Assembly (NCBI GenBank): GCA_914767715.1
Contig: OU612068.1
Location: 20,274,001-20,338,000 of the forward strand
Length of the DNA stretch: 64,000 nt
Source of the DNA: Membranipora membranacea
Taxonomy: Eukaryota; Bryozoa; Gymnolaemata; Cheilostomatida; Membraniporidae
Direction: 5' to 3'
The notes beneath the pieces are model-generated. The model was not told the origin of the DNA and did no database searches. It saw only the letters and a list, made by a program, of their open reading frames with translations. The position numbers and the translations under genes were made by a program. This document shows positions 27,001 to 42,000 of this stretch, piece by piece. Numbering within the stretch: position 1 is the stretch's first letter; each line of letters begins with the position of its first letter.

Positions 27001-30000
27001 TATCTTGCATTGACAAGTCAAATCAAACTAAATGGTTCCGAGATCCGAGCAAACAACCTCTTTTAAGTTGATGCCTAGTCTTGCTGAATTGTTAGCAATT
27101 CTGAACTCCATTTCCCATAACATCATGGTCAATCATATCAACCTATTGGAAATATGTGCATTGCATTACCCCTTTTGAAAAAATTTCTTTTAAATGCACT
27201 TAACTGTTCGAAATTATTATTTTTGTAAGTGATAGCTGTTTGAAATGATAATTGTTTGAAAGCAGCATACCGTAAGGGTTCTTGGCCTCGATATGCTCTG
27301 AAGGTTCACTTGGTTGACTCTCTCCTTTTTTATTCTCAGCGATGACTCTGAAGATGTAATCTGTTCCCTTGACCAGGTCTGGTATGAGCAGTGTGAGCTC
27401 ACTAACAGGTGCTCTGTTTACTCTCAGCCACCTGGGGCTGACATCAGAGTACCTTTCTACATAGTACCCTGTGACAGGTGACCCACCGTCACTGACAGGT
27501 GGGGCCCAGTTGACGGTACATGAGCTCTCTGTGACATCACTCACTGTGGGAGCATCTGGGGCTGCTGGTACATCTGTAAACATGTTATCATGGTAAAAAA
27601 TGGTGACTATGAGTGAGAGTTGCTCATTCATGATTCAAAGCTATGAATGATCAACCTCACAAACAAGTCGAACCTTCATGTTAAAATGTCCATTGTCATT
27701 TTTATTTCTCGTTTTTTTGTGAGTGAGGCCAATAGCTGCTTCACAGCCATGAATAATCAAACACACAAGATAATGGTACCAGCAAACAAAGTGAACCATA
27801 CAATTTACAAATATTTCACCATACTCACCAAACTGACTTCTAGCAACGACAGGTGATTGTAGCTCTGTTGGTTCACCAGTACCATACTTGTTTACAGCGG
27901 ATACTCTGAAGACATATTCATTGCCTTCCACTAGACTATCAACTGTGAATGATAGTGTATCAACTGTGCCCACAGACTGCCATGTACGTCTACAATTATA
28001 AATAAACATGAGGCATAAGTTACCCACCTCCATCTTTGGAGTATTATTTTTGTGGATATACATTTTATTTGCTTAATTATGAGGTAAAGAAGTTGTTATC
28101 TTCTTTTGTTTACAACATAATTATAATTTAACCTCATAAAATGAGTTGTTATAATCATAGTGTATTTTTCCATTTTCATTGGCAGCGCAAATGTTTTTCA
28201 CAAAGTGAACAATTGAAATTTTACAAACAGAACTATAAAAAGAAGCTGCAACTCTTGATGATAATTGATAGTTAAACAGGAAAAATACGACAGTTTAACA
28301 ATTGATTTTGTACAGAAAAGATGGACAGTAGAAAGTTATAAAGTATGAGGATTTCCTTACCTATTGACATCGCGCTTGTCTACAATATAACTGGAGACTG
28401 GGGAGCCTCCATCATCTTCAGGTTCTGCCCATGTAAGAGAAACAGCCTCCTCAGTGATTTCAGTCACAGCGAGGTTTTTAGGGGTGGATGGAACGTCTAC
28501 AACTTGGAGATCTAATTTCCCTGAGACTTCTCCGCTGTCATTTAAAACCTATATTACATACAAGAATTACATTAACTAAGAATTAATCAGTGGTGTTACT
28601 GGGAGGCTTGTAAAGCAAGTCAATTATACAATTCACAGACAAAAAGTACACCTTTTTTGAGAATAACCACAGCTTACTAGAATATTTATGACTGGATCTG
28701 GGAGTATGAGATACAAATTAGACATACAAATACTGTTTGCAACTTGACAATATTATATTATGTGTACATTGTCATATTAAAGGAACAATATATTGTTTTA
28801 TGTGCTTATTTGTTTGCATTTTACAGGTGTAAATTGGAGTTGTCTGCTTAATATAAGGGAGAGGACAACTTATCAACCTTATAATATATATTATGACTTA
28901 CATTCAGTTCATAAATACCAGTGTCGGCCCTAACCACATCCTTCAGCATGATAGTGATTTCCTTATCATCAGCGCTGGTGATTACAGTCTCTGGTAGGTT
29001 AGCTGTACTATTGTAGGTCCATGTAATCTTGGGTTCTGGGTATCCGATGTACGGAAGCTTATAGGTCTTGGACTTGCCGGCTTGAAGGACAACCTTGTTA
29101 TTCCATTCATCAACAAAGGTTACTTTGGGTACCACTGGATGAAATATATGAGATTTTTGCATTGAAGGAATAGATATAATAAAAAAAGAAGTACAAATCA
29201 ATCCTACAAAACCAAGCGCAATCCCAACTCAAATCGCATATCTATCACATTTCATTACTATTATTATATTGTATATTATACATCAGATCATATGAACTCA
29301 ACTCACCATCAATGAAGAGTTCAGCAGTTGATTTTTTGTCCTTGACATTGATAGTATAGTCAGATTCGTCCTCTGGTTTTATTTCTTTCACAGTGAGCGT
29401 ATACATACATCCAGTATTACTTATGGTGTATTTTGAGTCGTCCTTGGAGATGGGAGTTTTACCCTTGACCCATGACACTTTAACATCTGGTTTGCTCAGC
29501 TCGCAGGTGAAACTGACATCTATATCCATATTTTCCACTGTTTGATCTTCAAGAGGTTTGATGATGTCCACAATATCCTCTGCAATGGCAAAACAATCTA
29601 TCATAAACCACACTTTATGTCAAGGTAATACCCAATTCAACATCTAAGCAACTTCCTATGGTTAAATATTTCAGATGAGAATGAAGGGAGATGATTACTA
29701 ATATCAGTGAGTAGACAAACATTTGGTAATAATAAATCCTCTTTTCGATATCAAATTTGAGATTGAGTAGGCAAAACAACCATATCTGTAAACTTACCTT
29801 CAACAAATACATTTCCAACCGATGAACACTCATCGATGGTAATACTGTATTCAGCGTCATCATCTATATCACAGTCATCTATAGTAAGAGTGTGAGTGAA
29901 GTTCTCTACTGTAATGGTGTATTTATTGTTATCAGGAGTTATGGCCTCTCCATCTCTACTCCATGTGGAGGTCAGACCAGGCTTGTTTATCTCACATGTA

Positions 30001-33000
30001 AGGACGGCTTTCTCGCCTTCCTTCACGTCTACATCTTGTAGTGGGACTGTATACTGTACAGGCACTGTATAACACACATGCAAATGATAATTGACATGAA
30101 TAACTTTTGCGAGGATTCTGAAATGCATTTATCCAAGGCAGTGTAATATTCAAGTTCCTTTTGTCACAAGCCAGGCAACTTTACAGATAAATTTGTTTGC
30201 CACCAGAGGAGGCCATACAAAACTGGACAATAGCGCAGACACCCTAGCACTGATGCAATTTTTGGAAGGCAGATATATAGAGCTTATTTATACTGTAAGT
30301 TTCATTTTTTTAGAGCAAATCAAAGCATGTATGAGTTTCAATAAAATTCTTTTGCTTGAATTTCATTGAGGACATGTCATGTTATTGTTTAGGATTAACA
30401 GAGAAAGCGGAAAGACTTTTTAGCAGCATGCACAAATAGCTTCCTTGTACTCACTCTCTTTTTCTTGAGCTCCTTCTTCTGTTGTAAATCAGAAATACAC
30501 GTTTATCCTTTGTTTGTAAGTGAGGTAATACCATAGACAAAACTGTTGTTTTACCTATGGGTAATACATAGATCCAGTTTGCTCTGTTTTGCCAGTGTTG
30601 GAGTTGCCCTACCCGTGTGCGTGCCAGTTGAGGGGTCACCTCCAACGTAGGCTAAATCGATCAAACTTGATCTAGGTATGACCAATCAAATTATATCATA
30701 AACAAAAAAATTGAAAGTGTGAGGGATTAGCATAAAAATCCCACTTACCAACAGGTGCTTTGGCGAGTATTGGTCCTATTGGCTCACATGGTGGTCCTTG
30801 ACCAGCCTCGTTTTCAGCTGATACTCGAATAAGATACTCAAGTCCTTCATACACCTCAACAGGATATGTCAAGTCCAGGGTACTGGTCCTATTAACCTTA
30901 CTCCATCTTGTGCTACAGCATGAGAATAATTAATATCAGACTAATGTTATCCACATTTTAACAAATTCTTTTTGTACTGAGAGATTTCTACCACGAATGA
31001 TAAAGTTCTGTCAATATACAAGCAGGAGAATATATTGTTCATATTTCCGGTTTATATCATATCTATGCACCGATACAGTATCTGCAGATCTTTGGGACCA
31101 CGCTTGGCACATGTGTGGCTGTTGATCATATCCTGTAGCTCTAATGATCCCCATTGAAATTAATTCTTTAGCATGAACATTAAGTATTTAATTGAATAAT
31201 TGCTGTAAGTGGTTTGTCTTACCTGTTAGTCTGTTGTCTTTCTATGATATAGCTGGTAATTGGTGATCCACCATCGACCTCAGGCTCTTCATAAGTGATA
31301 GTGATACACTGGGGTGTTACATCTGTGGGCTGCAGATTCTTTGGTGCACCAGGAGCATCTATCAAAGTTAGTGTCAAGTTATAGTTTTGAAAAGAACATG
31401 AATATTGGAGGCCATTTGAACATTTTTACTAATTTACCTCGAGCAATCGAAATGAAGGGGGGGGGTTATATTCACAGAGAAACTGTGGTATATTAAACTG
31501 GCCATCTTGGTAATTCCAGATAATTGCATTGTGGGATATTCTAAACATGCCTAATTGTTGAATTGCATGGCATGGATGGCAAAAGAGCCATATATGCACA
31601 AACATGAGTGTGACTCACCAAATGGACATTTAGCAGTGACAGGTTCAGTAGTCTCAACCGCTGGTCCTTGATCGATCTCGTTAACAGCAGAGACTTTGAA
31701 AACATATTGATTTCCTTCTACAAGCTTTGTAGCTTTACATGTGAAGGTCTCCGAGGAGACCTCATTCACACGGATCCAAGAGTTACGAGTGACATCTTTG
31801 CGTTCGACTATGTATGAGGTTACTGGTGTGCCACCATCGTCTTTAGGTGGTGACCAGGAGACTTCAGCGAAATCCACACCATATGACACAACATTGATAT
31901 CCTCTGGGGCAGAGGGCTTGTCTATAAAGAGATCACAACACGTTACTCAAATGACATGCACAATTTTACCACCTATGTTCAGCCATGTCAGCTAGGAACA
32001 GAACTCAGTTGATCCAACACAGGTTAAAAACTTTTTGCAGAAAAAGTATTGGCATACGAATAAACAAGTGGATGAAATCGTATGTTTATGGATTCCGCTT
32101 CCCAGACAATGTGGATATTCATATTTTCAGGCGATGAAGTTTTATAATTTTAATAGCCTAGCGAACTAGCAAAAATGTGAAGCAGAACAGCGGTCTTGCA
32201 ACCATGGCTAAGTCTTGCACTGGCACCTACCATGCACATCAAGTGTCACTTCAACGTTGTCTACACCGTAGGGGTTAGTGAGAGTTATGTTGAATGTTCC
32301 ACATTGATCAGGTCGTAATACATCATTCACTTTAAGTACACATGTCGTATCATCTACAATCTTGACTGTGTGCTGTACAGTGGATGTGAGGGGAGCGTTC
32401 TCATATGTCACTTCTGCTACGGGCTCAGGGTACGACTCAAACGGTAGGACTACTTCTAGAGTTTGTCCGGACTTTAGGGTGACCTTATTTGGTGTCTCCT
32501 TGATCTTAGGTGAAACTGAAAAGATACAAAGCAGTATAAATGTATTAATTCCATTTACTGCATCTGCTTATTAAATAGCAAGGCCATAATGTGAAGACAT
32601 GATATGAGGACAAGTCTGGTACAATGATGGCTGTTGAATTGGCTGTTGCTTTGATGTTGATTTGCTGTACATGTTTGAGAATCGAACTCACCCTGAACAA
32701 GAAGATTTGCAGTTGAGGTAAGGTCATCAACCTTTACAGTGAAAGGTCCTTCGTCCTTCCCGGTTACATCATTGATCTTCAGGTAGGGTTCTAGGTCGTC
32801 CATACCGACAGTGTATTTGGTACCCTCTGTGACAGGAGTTGTCCCATGGAGCCAGGTGACTTTGCAGTCAGCCTTCGAAACCTTCAAGCGAAACTCCGCG
32901 ACGTCGTGTAGCCTATCAACTTTAACATCCTGCAGGGCGCTTGTCAGTTCAACTGGCTCTTCTACAAAGACACAACAACAGTCATAAAGTGATCTCAATG

Positions 33001-36000
33001 TAACCAACGAATATGAATCTCTGATTTAACAACAAATGTGTCCATGATCATCAAATAAATATCACTTTAATGCACAAGATCTAGCACATCATGTTACACA
33101 ACATTGAGGTCAACAAGTGATTTTTGATTCAGTTAAATTATCAACTTTAGAAACCTCAATAAATAAAGGAAATAAATTTAGTTATGTTGGGCGTGGTTAC
33201 AATTTTACCAGATATTGCACAGGGTTTCTTGTCTTACCATCCACAAGCAGTGCAGCGGTAGATTTAGCAGGTCCACATACTACAGAGAAGTCTGCCTCAT
33301 CATCTAGTGTGGCTTTACTGATTGTTAGTTTGTGTACAAGTGCATCATGGGTAATCTGGTAATGGTCGCTGGGAGCGATAGGCTGTCCATTCTTATACCA
33401 TGTAACAGGGCTGTCCTTAGAAACCTCGCAAAGGAATTCTACTGTCTCTTTCTCGATGCATTCTTGTGGCCGCAGTTCCTTTGTGAATTCAACAGGTTTT
33501 TCTGCAGGAACAAGATGGAAAATATATTATCTAATCTAATAACCTAAAGCTCTTGGTGAAAGACTTCACTCTCCTAGGTAACCTCCTTCGCATGCTATAG
33601 ATTCAGGCATGTGCAGAATTCAAATGGTAGAAAAATAGAAATGCTTCAATCAGTTTTAAAGGCAATAGGTGAAAGAAGGTTTATCTCACCATCAACCAGA
33701 AGTTCAGCTTTAGACTTGGTCTTCCCTACTACAACAGAATACTCTGCTTCATCATCCAGTGTGGTGCTCAAGATATGCAGGCTTAGAATGTTTCCTATAG
33801 CCTCCATAACTATGTTTTTGTTATCAGCAGGTAAAACTTTACCATCTTTATACCATGTAACTGGCATATCACTGCCTACATTAGCCACCTCACAAGTGAA
33901 TATGGCTGGCTGGCTTTCTAGCACAATGATCTTTTGCAGTGGTTTGACAAACTCAACTGGTGCTTCTATAAGTAGTAACAATTAGAAAATTGTTTCATAT
34001 CCAGATTTTCAAATACATTCTATGTAGAAATCATGATTTAAGTGAGCATGTACATTTACTGCAATAAATCTTCAGTTACAATGTAGAACTAATAATTATG
34101 TTTGGTTAAAGGATATGGCATAGCTTACCATCTACCAGTATCTCGGCTTTTGTGCTCAATTCACCAACACTCAGAGCATACACAGCTTCATCGTCCAGAG
34201 TTGTCTTCTCAATGGTGAGGCTGTGGATAACTCCTTCACATGTCAGTTTCACATTTTCAGTAGGTGTCACAATGACTCCTTCTCTAGTCCACTGTACTGT
34301 TACATCTGGTTTGTTTAGTTCACATGTGAGTACAGATGGTTGGTTTTCTGTGACTGTGACTTCCTGCAGAGGTTTGACTATAGCCAATGGCTCCTCTGTT
34401 GGTAATGATACAAATACATCGCGTGAAAGCAAAGAGACTGATAGAATGTCTGATGCAGCCACTGTCTGCGTCAATGAACATGATTGCACTACTCGCGTAT
34501 ATGTAAGGATTATTTATATCATGATGAATAAAACAATTTTTCAGTCACTGCAGTTGAACATCCAGTATAGTAAAAAAAAAAAATTCTAATATAGTCAACC
34601 AACATACAAAGCACGAGGAAAAGAAGTGTTTGGTAATCCTGAACAGGTGACAAAGTGAAAAATGAAACAGTTGAACTAACCTGTTACACATAGCTGAGTC
34701 TTTGTGACTGTTTCGTTCAGCTTGCATGAGTAGGTGGCCTCCTGATCGTAAGTAATATGAGGAATCACCAATGACATCTTCACACCGTCGGTGTGTATCA
34801 CATAATCATCATGTCCCACTGGGATCTCTACTGAGTCTTTGTACCATGTAACAGGTGCTAGTTTGGAGATCTCACACTCGAGGGTAACTTCCTTAGTTTC
34901 GTACACAGTAGTTTCATCTGGCAGGGGTTTGGTGAAGAATGGAGCAGCTAAATAAAGACAAAGAAAGACTGAAAATAATGATAGCATAGAATGAGATGCC
35001 TTGTTCCTCGTGCAGAAAAGTTACACATGGTGATAATTCTACACAGGAATACTGGCATCAGTGTAATAGCTTTGATTCACTGTGTTACCCAGGCTGGAAG
35101 CAAGAATAAGCTCTTATTATTGAACCAAGGAATAACTAACACAAAGTAACAGGGACATGATGCATTCCCATTTATCTATAAACAAATTTTCTTATGATAA
35201 ATAAACCATACCTTCAACAGTAACATTTGTTTGACACTTTTTATTGTCCACAGTCAGTGTAAACACTGCCTCATCGTCCTGTCTAGCTTTGTCCACATGG
35301 AGTGTGTGAGTTGTCTCCACATTACTAATCTGGTAATGTGTGTCGTCTGTATTAATAGGTTTGTCATTCTTGCTCCATGTGATAGGCTTATCCTTAGAGA
35401 GGGTGGCGGTTAGAGTGAACTCCTCGTTCTCTTGTACAGTAAGCTCCTCTGGTAGGGCAACTTCAAATTTCACTGGTGTCTCTGAAATAAGGTTAGATTT
35501 ATATGTCATATTCTTGCGCGATAAATGAATGCGTAATGGCATTGAGAAATATTGGAAAATTGTCGGAAGCTTAAATGTTTGTGAAGTTATTTTATTGAAA
35601 CATCAAACCACTAAGTTACAGCTCTGGATTGACACAAACAGACACCGCAGTGTGGAATGGGAATATGACATGTCAAGAAGTCATGTGCCATATACATGTA
35701 TACATTTAAAATATCACCAACCTATAACGGTGAGTTGAGCGGTAGATTTATTATCTCCAGCTATAAGAGTAACTTCTGACAGCATGTCAGCAGTGGTCTC
35801 CGGTATTATCAGCTTGTAGGTATTTCCATCATTCTCAACACGGTATCGATCATCATCCAAGGGTATCGTATAATCAGCGTGCTGCCATGATACCTTGTAG
35901 TCTGGTTTAGAGAGCTCACAGATGAATTCTGCTGTCTCACCCTCTTTGACTTTAACATCTTTGATATTGCGATTTATAGTCACTGGTTCAGCTGGAAATG

Positions 36001-39000
36001 GGGGTAGGAAAAAGGGGTTTGATGTTAAAAAAATAGACAGGGGCAGGTTGTTTGTTTTAAGATACGAGTTGATTCAGGTTGGATTTGGGAATAAATTTAG
36101 GATCATTGCGGATGCGTGAGATAGCGAGCTATTTATGAATGTCAGGGCTTTGTTTATGCTGTAATATGCATTTCAGATCTGTGGGAAGCTGCTAAGTCAT
36201 TAAGATGAATACTCAAGGTGTTCTGAAACTGTTAGTATCACTCATCTTATGAATATATTGAAATGTGTTTAAGTGGTACACCAGAATGTGGCAAAAATGT
36301 TGGCTCTGATCTGATTGTTTGGTGAGATATATATACCACACACCCACCAGCCAATCAGAGCTAACACATTGACTATCCAGTATGGTGTGTTACAAATGAG
36401 AATGAATGTTACAGAAGTTGTGGGTAAAAATCCTTTGTTAAATCAAAGTAAATCAGCAGATACTGATTAATATTGTTCACTACCTTACAGTAGAATGTGA
36501 AATATATTATGGCTTATTGCCCTTACGTCTAACTGAAAGCTTGGCAGAGCACTTCGAGCCATCCACATTGATGGTGTACTCTCCTGATGTGTCCGGTGAA
36601 GGGTTGAAGAGTTTAAGTGTACATGTGGCACCATCAGTGATGACAGAATAATCCCTGTCAGAGAGAGTTATCTCCTTTTCACCAAAGTACCATTTCACAG
36701 AGTTGTGTGCAACTTTGCGATCAAACTCTGCCACTAAACTCACTGGTTCATTCTCAACACATGAGGTGTCTTTGAGTTTTATTTTGAAGTTTGGTGGCTT
36801 ATCTACAACGAAGAGGGAGTGAAAAAATGAGACTTATGTAGGGGGTGTAACTTTGCACAGTTATCCGTTTGAGGGTCCACTCACTAAGAATGGAGCCAAA
36901 AATAGGACATGCTCTTGAGGTGGTATTTACATTAGATCAGGGATTGCCCAGTAAGTACACAAAACATAAAAGTGCTTCACTTGCTACCAAAACATTAGTA
37001 AGTCAACAAAACATTATAAACAAGACTTCAGTAAAGTTCATGCCTTACCGCTACCAGACCTACTTACTGTAGTAGACTTAAGAATAAATACTCCCCAGAT
37101 GATCAATATTGCTCCAGCAACATCACAGTATATCTCACATAACCCTAATTTAGTGTCTACTCTACTATACGGAGCTAAGAGCACAAAAAGCCTCAACCAC
37201 TGAAGAAAGTCAGAACTATAATAAAGCCTTTTATGAGATGCGATAGAGCTGGAACTAAACCAGAGCTAGAAGCAGGAAAGCCTGTTTGTTCTATTAAGCG
37301 ACTACACTATAACTATAAAGACTCCACTGGATACACTATCCTGCTAGAGATGATGCAAATACAACATTGTCTTTTTGCTAAATGTGACCAACATTGTTTA
37401 GTGTCAAAGCCGTAAGAGTATCAGTTTACTTTTACTTTTTGAATTGTTTGTCACATTTAGCGGCTGACATGTTGTATACCTACCAATCTTTGTATGTTGT
37501 GTCTCGATTGGAGACTCAGATTTTGCCTGAACTAAAGACTCGGCTACAATCTCAACAGGGACCTCAGGCTCTACCTCAAACTGAGACTCGGAGATGGTGA
37601 TTTCTGAAGAAAGGTTTTCATCTTTCGGTAAAGTTTCCGATGCGACGGGTATTTCAGGGGATTCAATTACTTTAGGTTCATCCGTTGTGAGTATTGGCTC
37701 TTTCTCGTTGCCGGTTGAGAGGTTGGGCGATTCCTTTTTTACCTCATCTGATGTTATTGCCTCCGGTTCAGATGCCACCACAGCCTCCGCATGTATTTTG
37801 TCAACAGGAGCTGTTACCAATTCTATGGAGCTGTCCACCTCTGAGACTGACGGCTTTTGAGCTGACGTTCCCGAAATAGTTACTTCTACTTCCTCAGAAG
37901 TAGGCTCTCCCTCAAACTGAGACTCGGAGATGGTGATTTCTGAAGAAAGATTTTCATCTTTCGGTAAAGTTTCCGATGCGACGGGTATTTCAGGGGATTC
38001 AATTACTTTAGGTTCATCCGTTGTGAGTATTGGCTCTTTCTCGTTGCCGGTTGAGAGGTTGGGCGATTCCTTTTTTACCTCATCTGATGTTATTGCCTCC
38101 GGTTCAGATTCCACCACAGCCTCCGCATGTATCTTGTCAACAGCTGTTACCAATTCTATGGAGCTGCCCACCTCTGAGACTGACGGCTTTTGAGCTGATT
38201 TTCCCGAAATAGTTACTTCTACTTCCTCAGAAGTAGACGATAATGGCATTTCAGCAGCAAAGAACTCAAGCTCAGTCAGCAGATTAGTAGGCTTTTCCAA
38301 TACCTGCTCCTCAGCATCAACAGCAGCAGTTGAAGGAGATGGCGATGGCAATGATTCAGTCACGCCGGATTCAGCCTCTGTACAAGGTGACCGCTCAACA
38401 CTTCTCACTATGTCTGCTTCCCTCTTTCTCGGTTCTTTTTGATCTGCTTTTGTTGGGTTCAAAGTTTCAGTTTCCACTACTTTTGTATCCACCTTCGTGT
38501 CTACTATGGGCTCAAGTTTTGTGACTTCTTTTGTATCCACCTTTGTATCTTCATTTGTATCCATCTTTGTATCCGTGTCAACCTTCGTATCCACATTTGT
38601 GTCCACCTTTGTATCCACCTTTGTCTCAACCTTTGTGTCCACCTTTGTGTCCATCGTTATATCTTCTATTGTATCTACATTTGTATCTTGTTTTGTGTTT
38701 TTCTTCGTATCTTGTTTAGTATCTTCAGCAGGTTCTACCATTATATCTGTAGTTGAATCAGGTGATCCTGGCTCGGCGGTGTCTGGTTTTGGGATGCCTG
38801 CTTTGTCAGCTGTCTCATTGTCAGGCCTGATATGCGCAGGTTCATTGGACTGCTCAATGGTAGCTGGACTAGGGGCAGGTTTCGAATCTGTGTCTGGTAC
38901 TGGAGTTTCAGAGACATGCTTTTTATGCTGTGAAGAACTGGCTGGTTTGGCTGTTTCAGGTTCTTTAGGAAGCTCAGGTGTTGGTTTTACTGAAGATGCT

Positions 39001-42000
39001 TCTTGAGAGATTTTAGTGTGACCTGCTGGGTCAGTTCCAGGGAGTTTACTAGTTTTGGCTTCAGCAATCAGCTCAGGCTTTTGTTTATCAAATGGCAAAA
39101 TCGGAGGTTTCTCAGTTTGAGGTTCGACCTGAGGTTCTGTTTGAGATTGGGGGGCCGTGACTTTAGGGGGGCATTCAGACAAATGCTGACGATCTAGACA
39201 AAATAGTAAGCAACCTCTAGTGTGTAAAACTCATGTTGATACACCCTCATGAATATGAGAAAAGAAAACAAGCTTCGCAAATCATAACAAAAAGATGAAA
39301 TTATGGAACACATTCAAGCTTGAAGTACGTTACCAATGAGCGAACAATAGTTACTCATTTTATTAAAGCTTCAGCAATCTTGCATGTGTTAGTGGTAGGC
39401 TTAGGAGTTTTGAGAAAATGGAGTTTACAACGCATACCTGTTACTGTCAGCGAAGCCTTTGATTCAAGTTGGTAAAATACAGCTTTCACCTGTCCGGCGT
39501 CGAGTTTTCGAGCTTTTTCCACACGTAATGTGTGCACAGTTTTGCTCATAGATATAATATACTTAGGACTAGAAGTCAATTCTTGCCCCTTGACTAGCCA
39601 TTTAATGGGAACATTAGGCAGAGACACTTCACATTCAAAGATGGCGGTCTCTTTGTCTTTGACTATAACATCTTCCAACTCCCTTAGGAATTCTCGCTGG
39701 ATAAACAGAAAAGAAGTAGCCAATAAACATCTGTGAATTGATAATGAATGGACAACGACAAGAGATAATCGTCAGTCAGCCTTGCAATAAAATAACAAGC
39801 AGAGCAGCAGAGCAACACATAAAGCTGAATAGAACAAGAAAACAGTCGAATTATCAATGTATGGTACACAGACAAAGCTTACTTTGATTTTGGGTATTTG
39901 TAATTGTCTTTCCTCAGAAGGAGGTTTTAGCTTGGGAGCTTTTTCCCATTCATAGCGACCTGGAGCCATATCAGGCTCGTCAATCTCCGGCTCCGCAACG
40001 ACTTTAGGAGCTCTTTCCTCCTTTTCAAACTTAGTTCGCTCAAAATCTGGTAGATCAACTTGCTGTGATGGCTGTCAGGGGCAAATAGCAGTAGAGAATA
40101 ATGAAGCAGTAGACCCGTAACAAGCATAAGCTAACATAGACAAGTGCATGTACTTGACATGGTAAAACATAGCTGGCAAACAGTCAAAGCATAGACATTG
40201 ATCTTGCATGCTCAAACGTTTTTTACAAACAATTATCCAACATGATATAATGCGTACTTTAGCCACTTTAGTCTATATATGGGGTGTAGATTGTTCTCAT
40301 TATCCGAGATCACATGTTTTAAGGGGATTAGGTCAGCAATATAATTCTATATCATTTTATATATAATATACTACTTGTGTTGGGCACCCTGCCCATGATT
40401 AAATAGTAATGTAATGTTTATGTTGTAGTCAGCTTGCAGAGGATTACAGCAACTTGAGACCACTTGATCACAAATAAAACCCTTCAAAATGACACTTTGT
40501 CATGTCCTGGACAAAAAACTATGCAGCTTTTTAAATTTTTTCAAAGACTGTTTCGCCAACTTAAAGGTGGTGGATACTACCCTAATAGCTGAAAGCTGAA
40601 ATCTTCCTAATCAGTAAATTAAAAAACTAAGAATCCATCTGAGGATGCAGTAGCCTGTCTTGGCTCGACAAAGCTTGTCCAGACAGGCTACGGGCTAAGA
40701 ATGCAGAAACATGTAAAATTTAGCTTAATTGGCCACAAATTTTCATTCAAGCGCTGAAAAGATTTTGAGAGCCGACCAGTAACGAGACCATGACTGAGAG
40801 CGAAGACATGCTCTCAGAAACTTGTGAGCCCAAAATAAAGCGACAGACAAATAGCAGACATATATATGTGTACATGCAGTCAAGTGATCGAATACACAAC
40901 TCACTGGAGCATCCTGGTAGGTTGTGAGAGTCTCAGCAACCTCGGCTGTCTCTGTTTGTGGTATCGGTTTGAGTTTGACACTCATACCTTCCTCCTCTGA
41001 CATCTTAGAGTCACGTCGAGTATTCTTCAGCTGTCCCCAGTCAACTTCCTCTTTCTCAGCCTCGTATGTTTTTATCTCACTATAAATTGGAATTAAATGC
41101 TTTAATTTCAAACAAGAACTTTGCTCCAGACTGAAAACTTACATTCTATGGACACTAATGTTGGTTAAAATTTCCACACCTGGAATTGGTACAATTGGAC
41201 ATCTGGGGCATCAACTGAGCCTTGCAGTAGACTGCAGCGGGATTCAAACCCAAGACCTCCAACACTTGCGTATTAGAGGGCAGGCGCCCTAACCGACTGA
41301 GCTACCTCCTACTCCTGGTACATTATTACTACAAATCCAACTTACGCCCTCTTGAGCTGGGATATCCAGTCATCCATTTCCTTCTGGTCTTCAGTAACAA
41401 TGAGAGTGGCAGAGCATTTCTCACTTCCATGCTCATTCTCTATGGTGACCACATACGTTCCAGCTGTCGCTGTAGTTGCGTCTAGAGGTATAATAGTATT
41501 ATATAATTAGCATCATCTAACATTTGGGTTTGATTGGAGTAAAATGACTCCAACAGATTGTAAGTAATAGCATTCAGATAGCATTTTATACATGAATAAT
41601 GTTCACTCAACATAACCATACAGCAGCAAACCTCACTATTTGTCATACAATAATCTTGGGGTCGACCTTTCACAACAAGTTTGTTCCCTCCATCTCCAAA
41701 CAAGAGGCAAAAAACTTGTCAAATTTGAAACCAGCTGCCGAATTTAATTTTTTAATCAAACTGCATTTATGCTGCGGATGTTCTGTCAGATTTTTCCGTC
41801 AGATTTCATTTGATTAATAATATATTATATATTATATGAACGCAAAAATCTGCAGTGTAAATGCAGTTTTAGTTACATAGATAAATACATCAAAATATTT
41901 TTAAGTCAGGACTACCACCAGAAATCACAACAGAATATCCTAGGACTAGTATAAGCAATAGGTGAGCTCTAGTTACTGAGGCACACTCAAATATGGAAAG

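Noticed and set aside
41237-41325. Functional tRNA gene
   Set aside because: The boxes are good but the acceptor arms do not pair and the anticodon loop is about ten nt, so a SINE head fits better.
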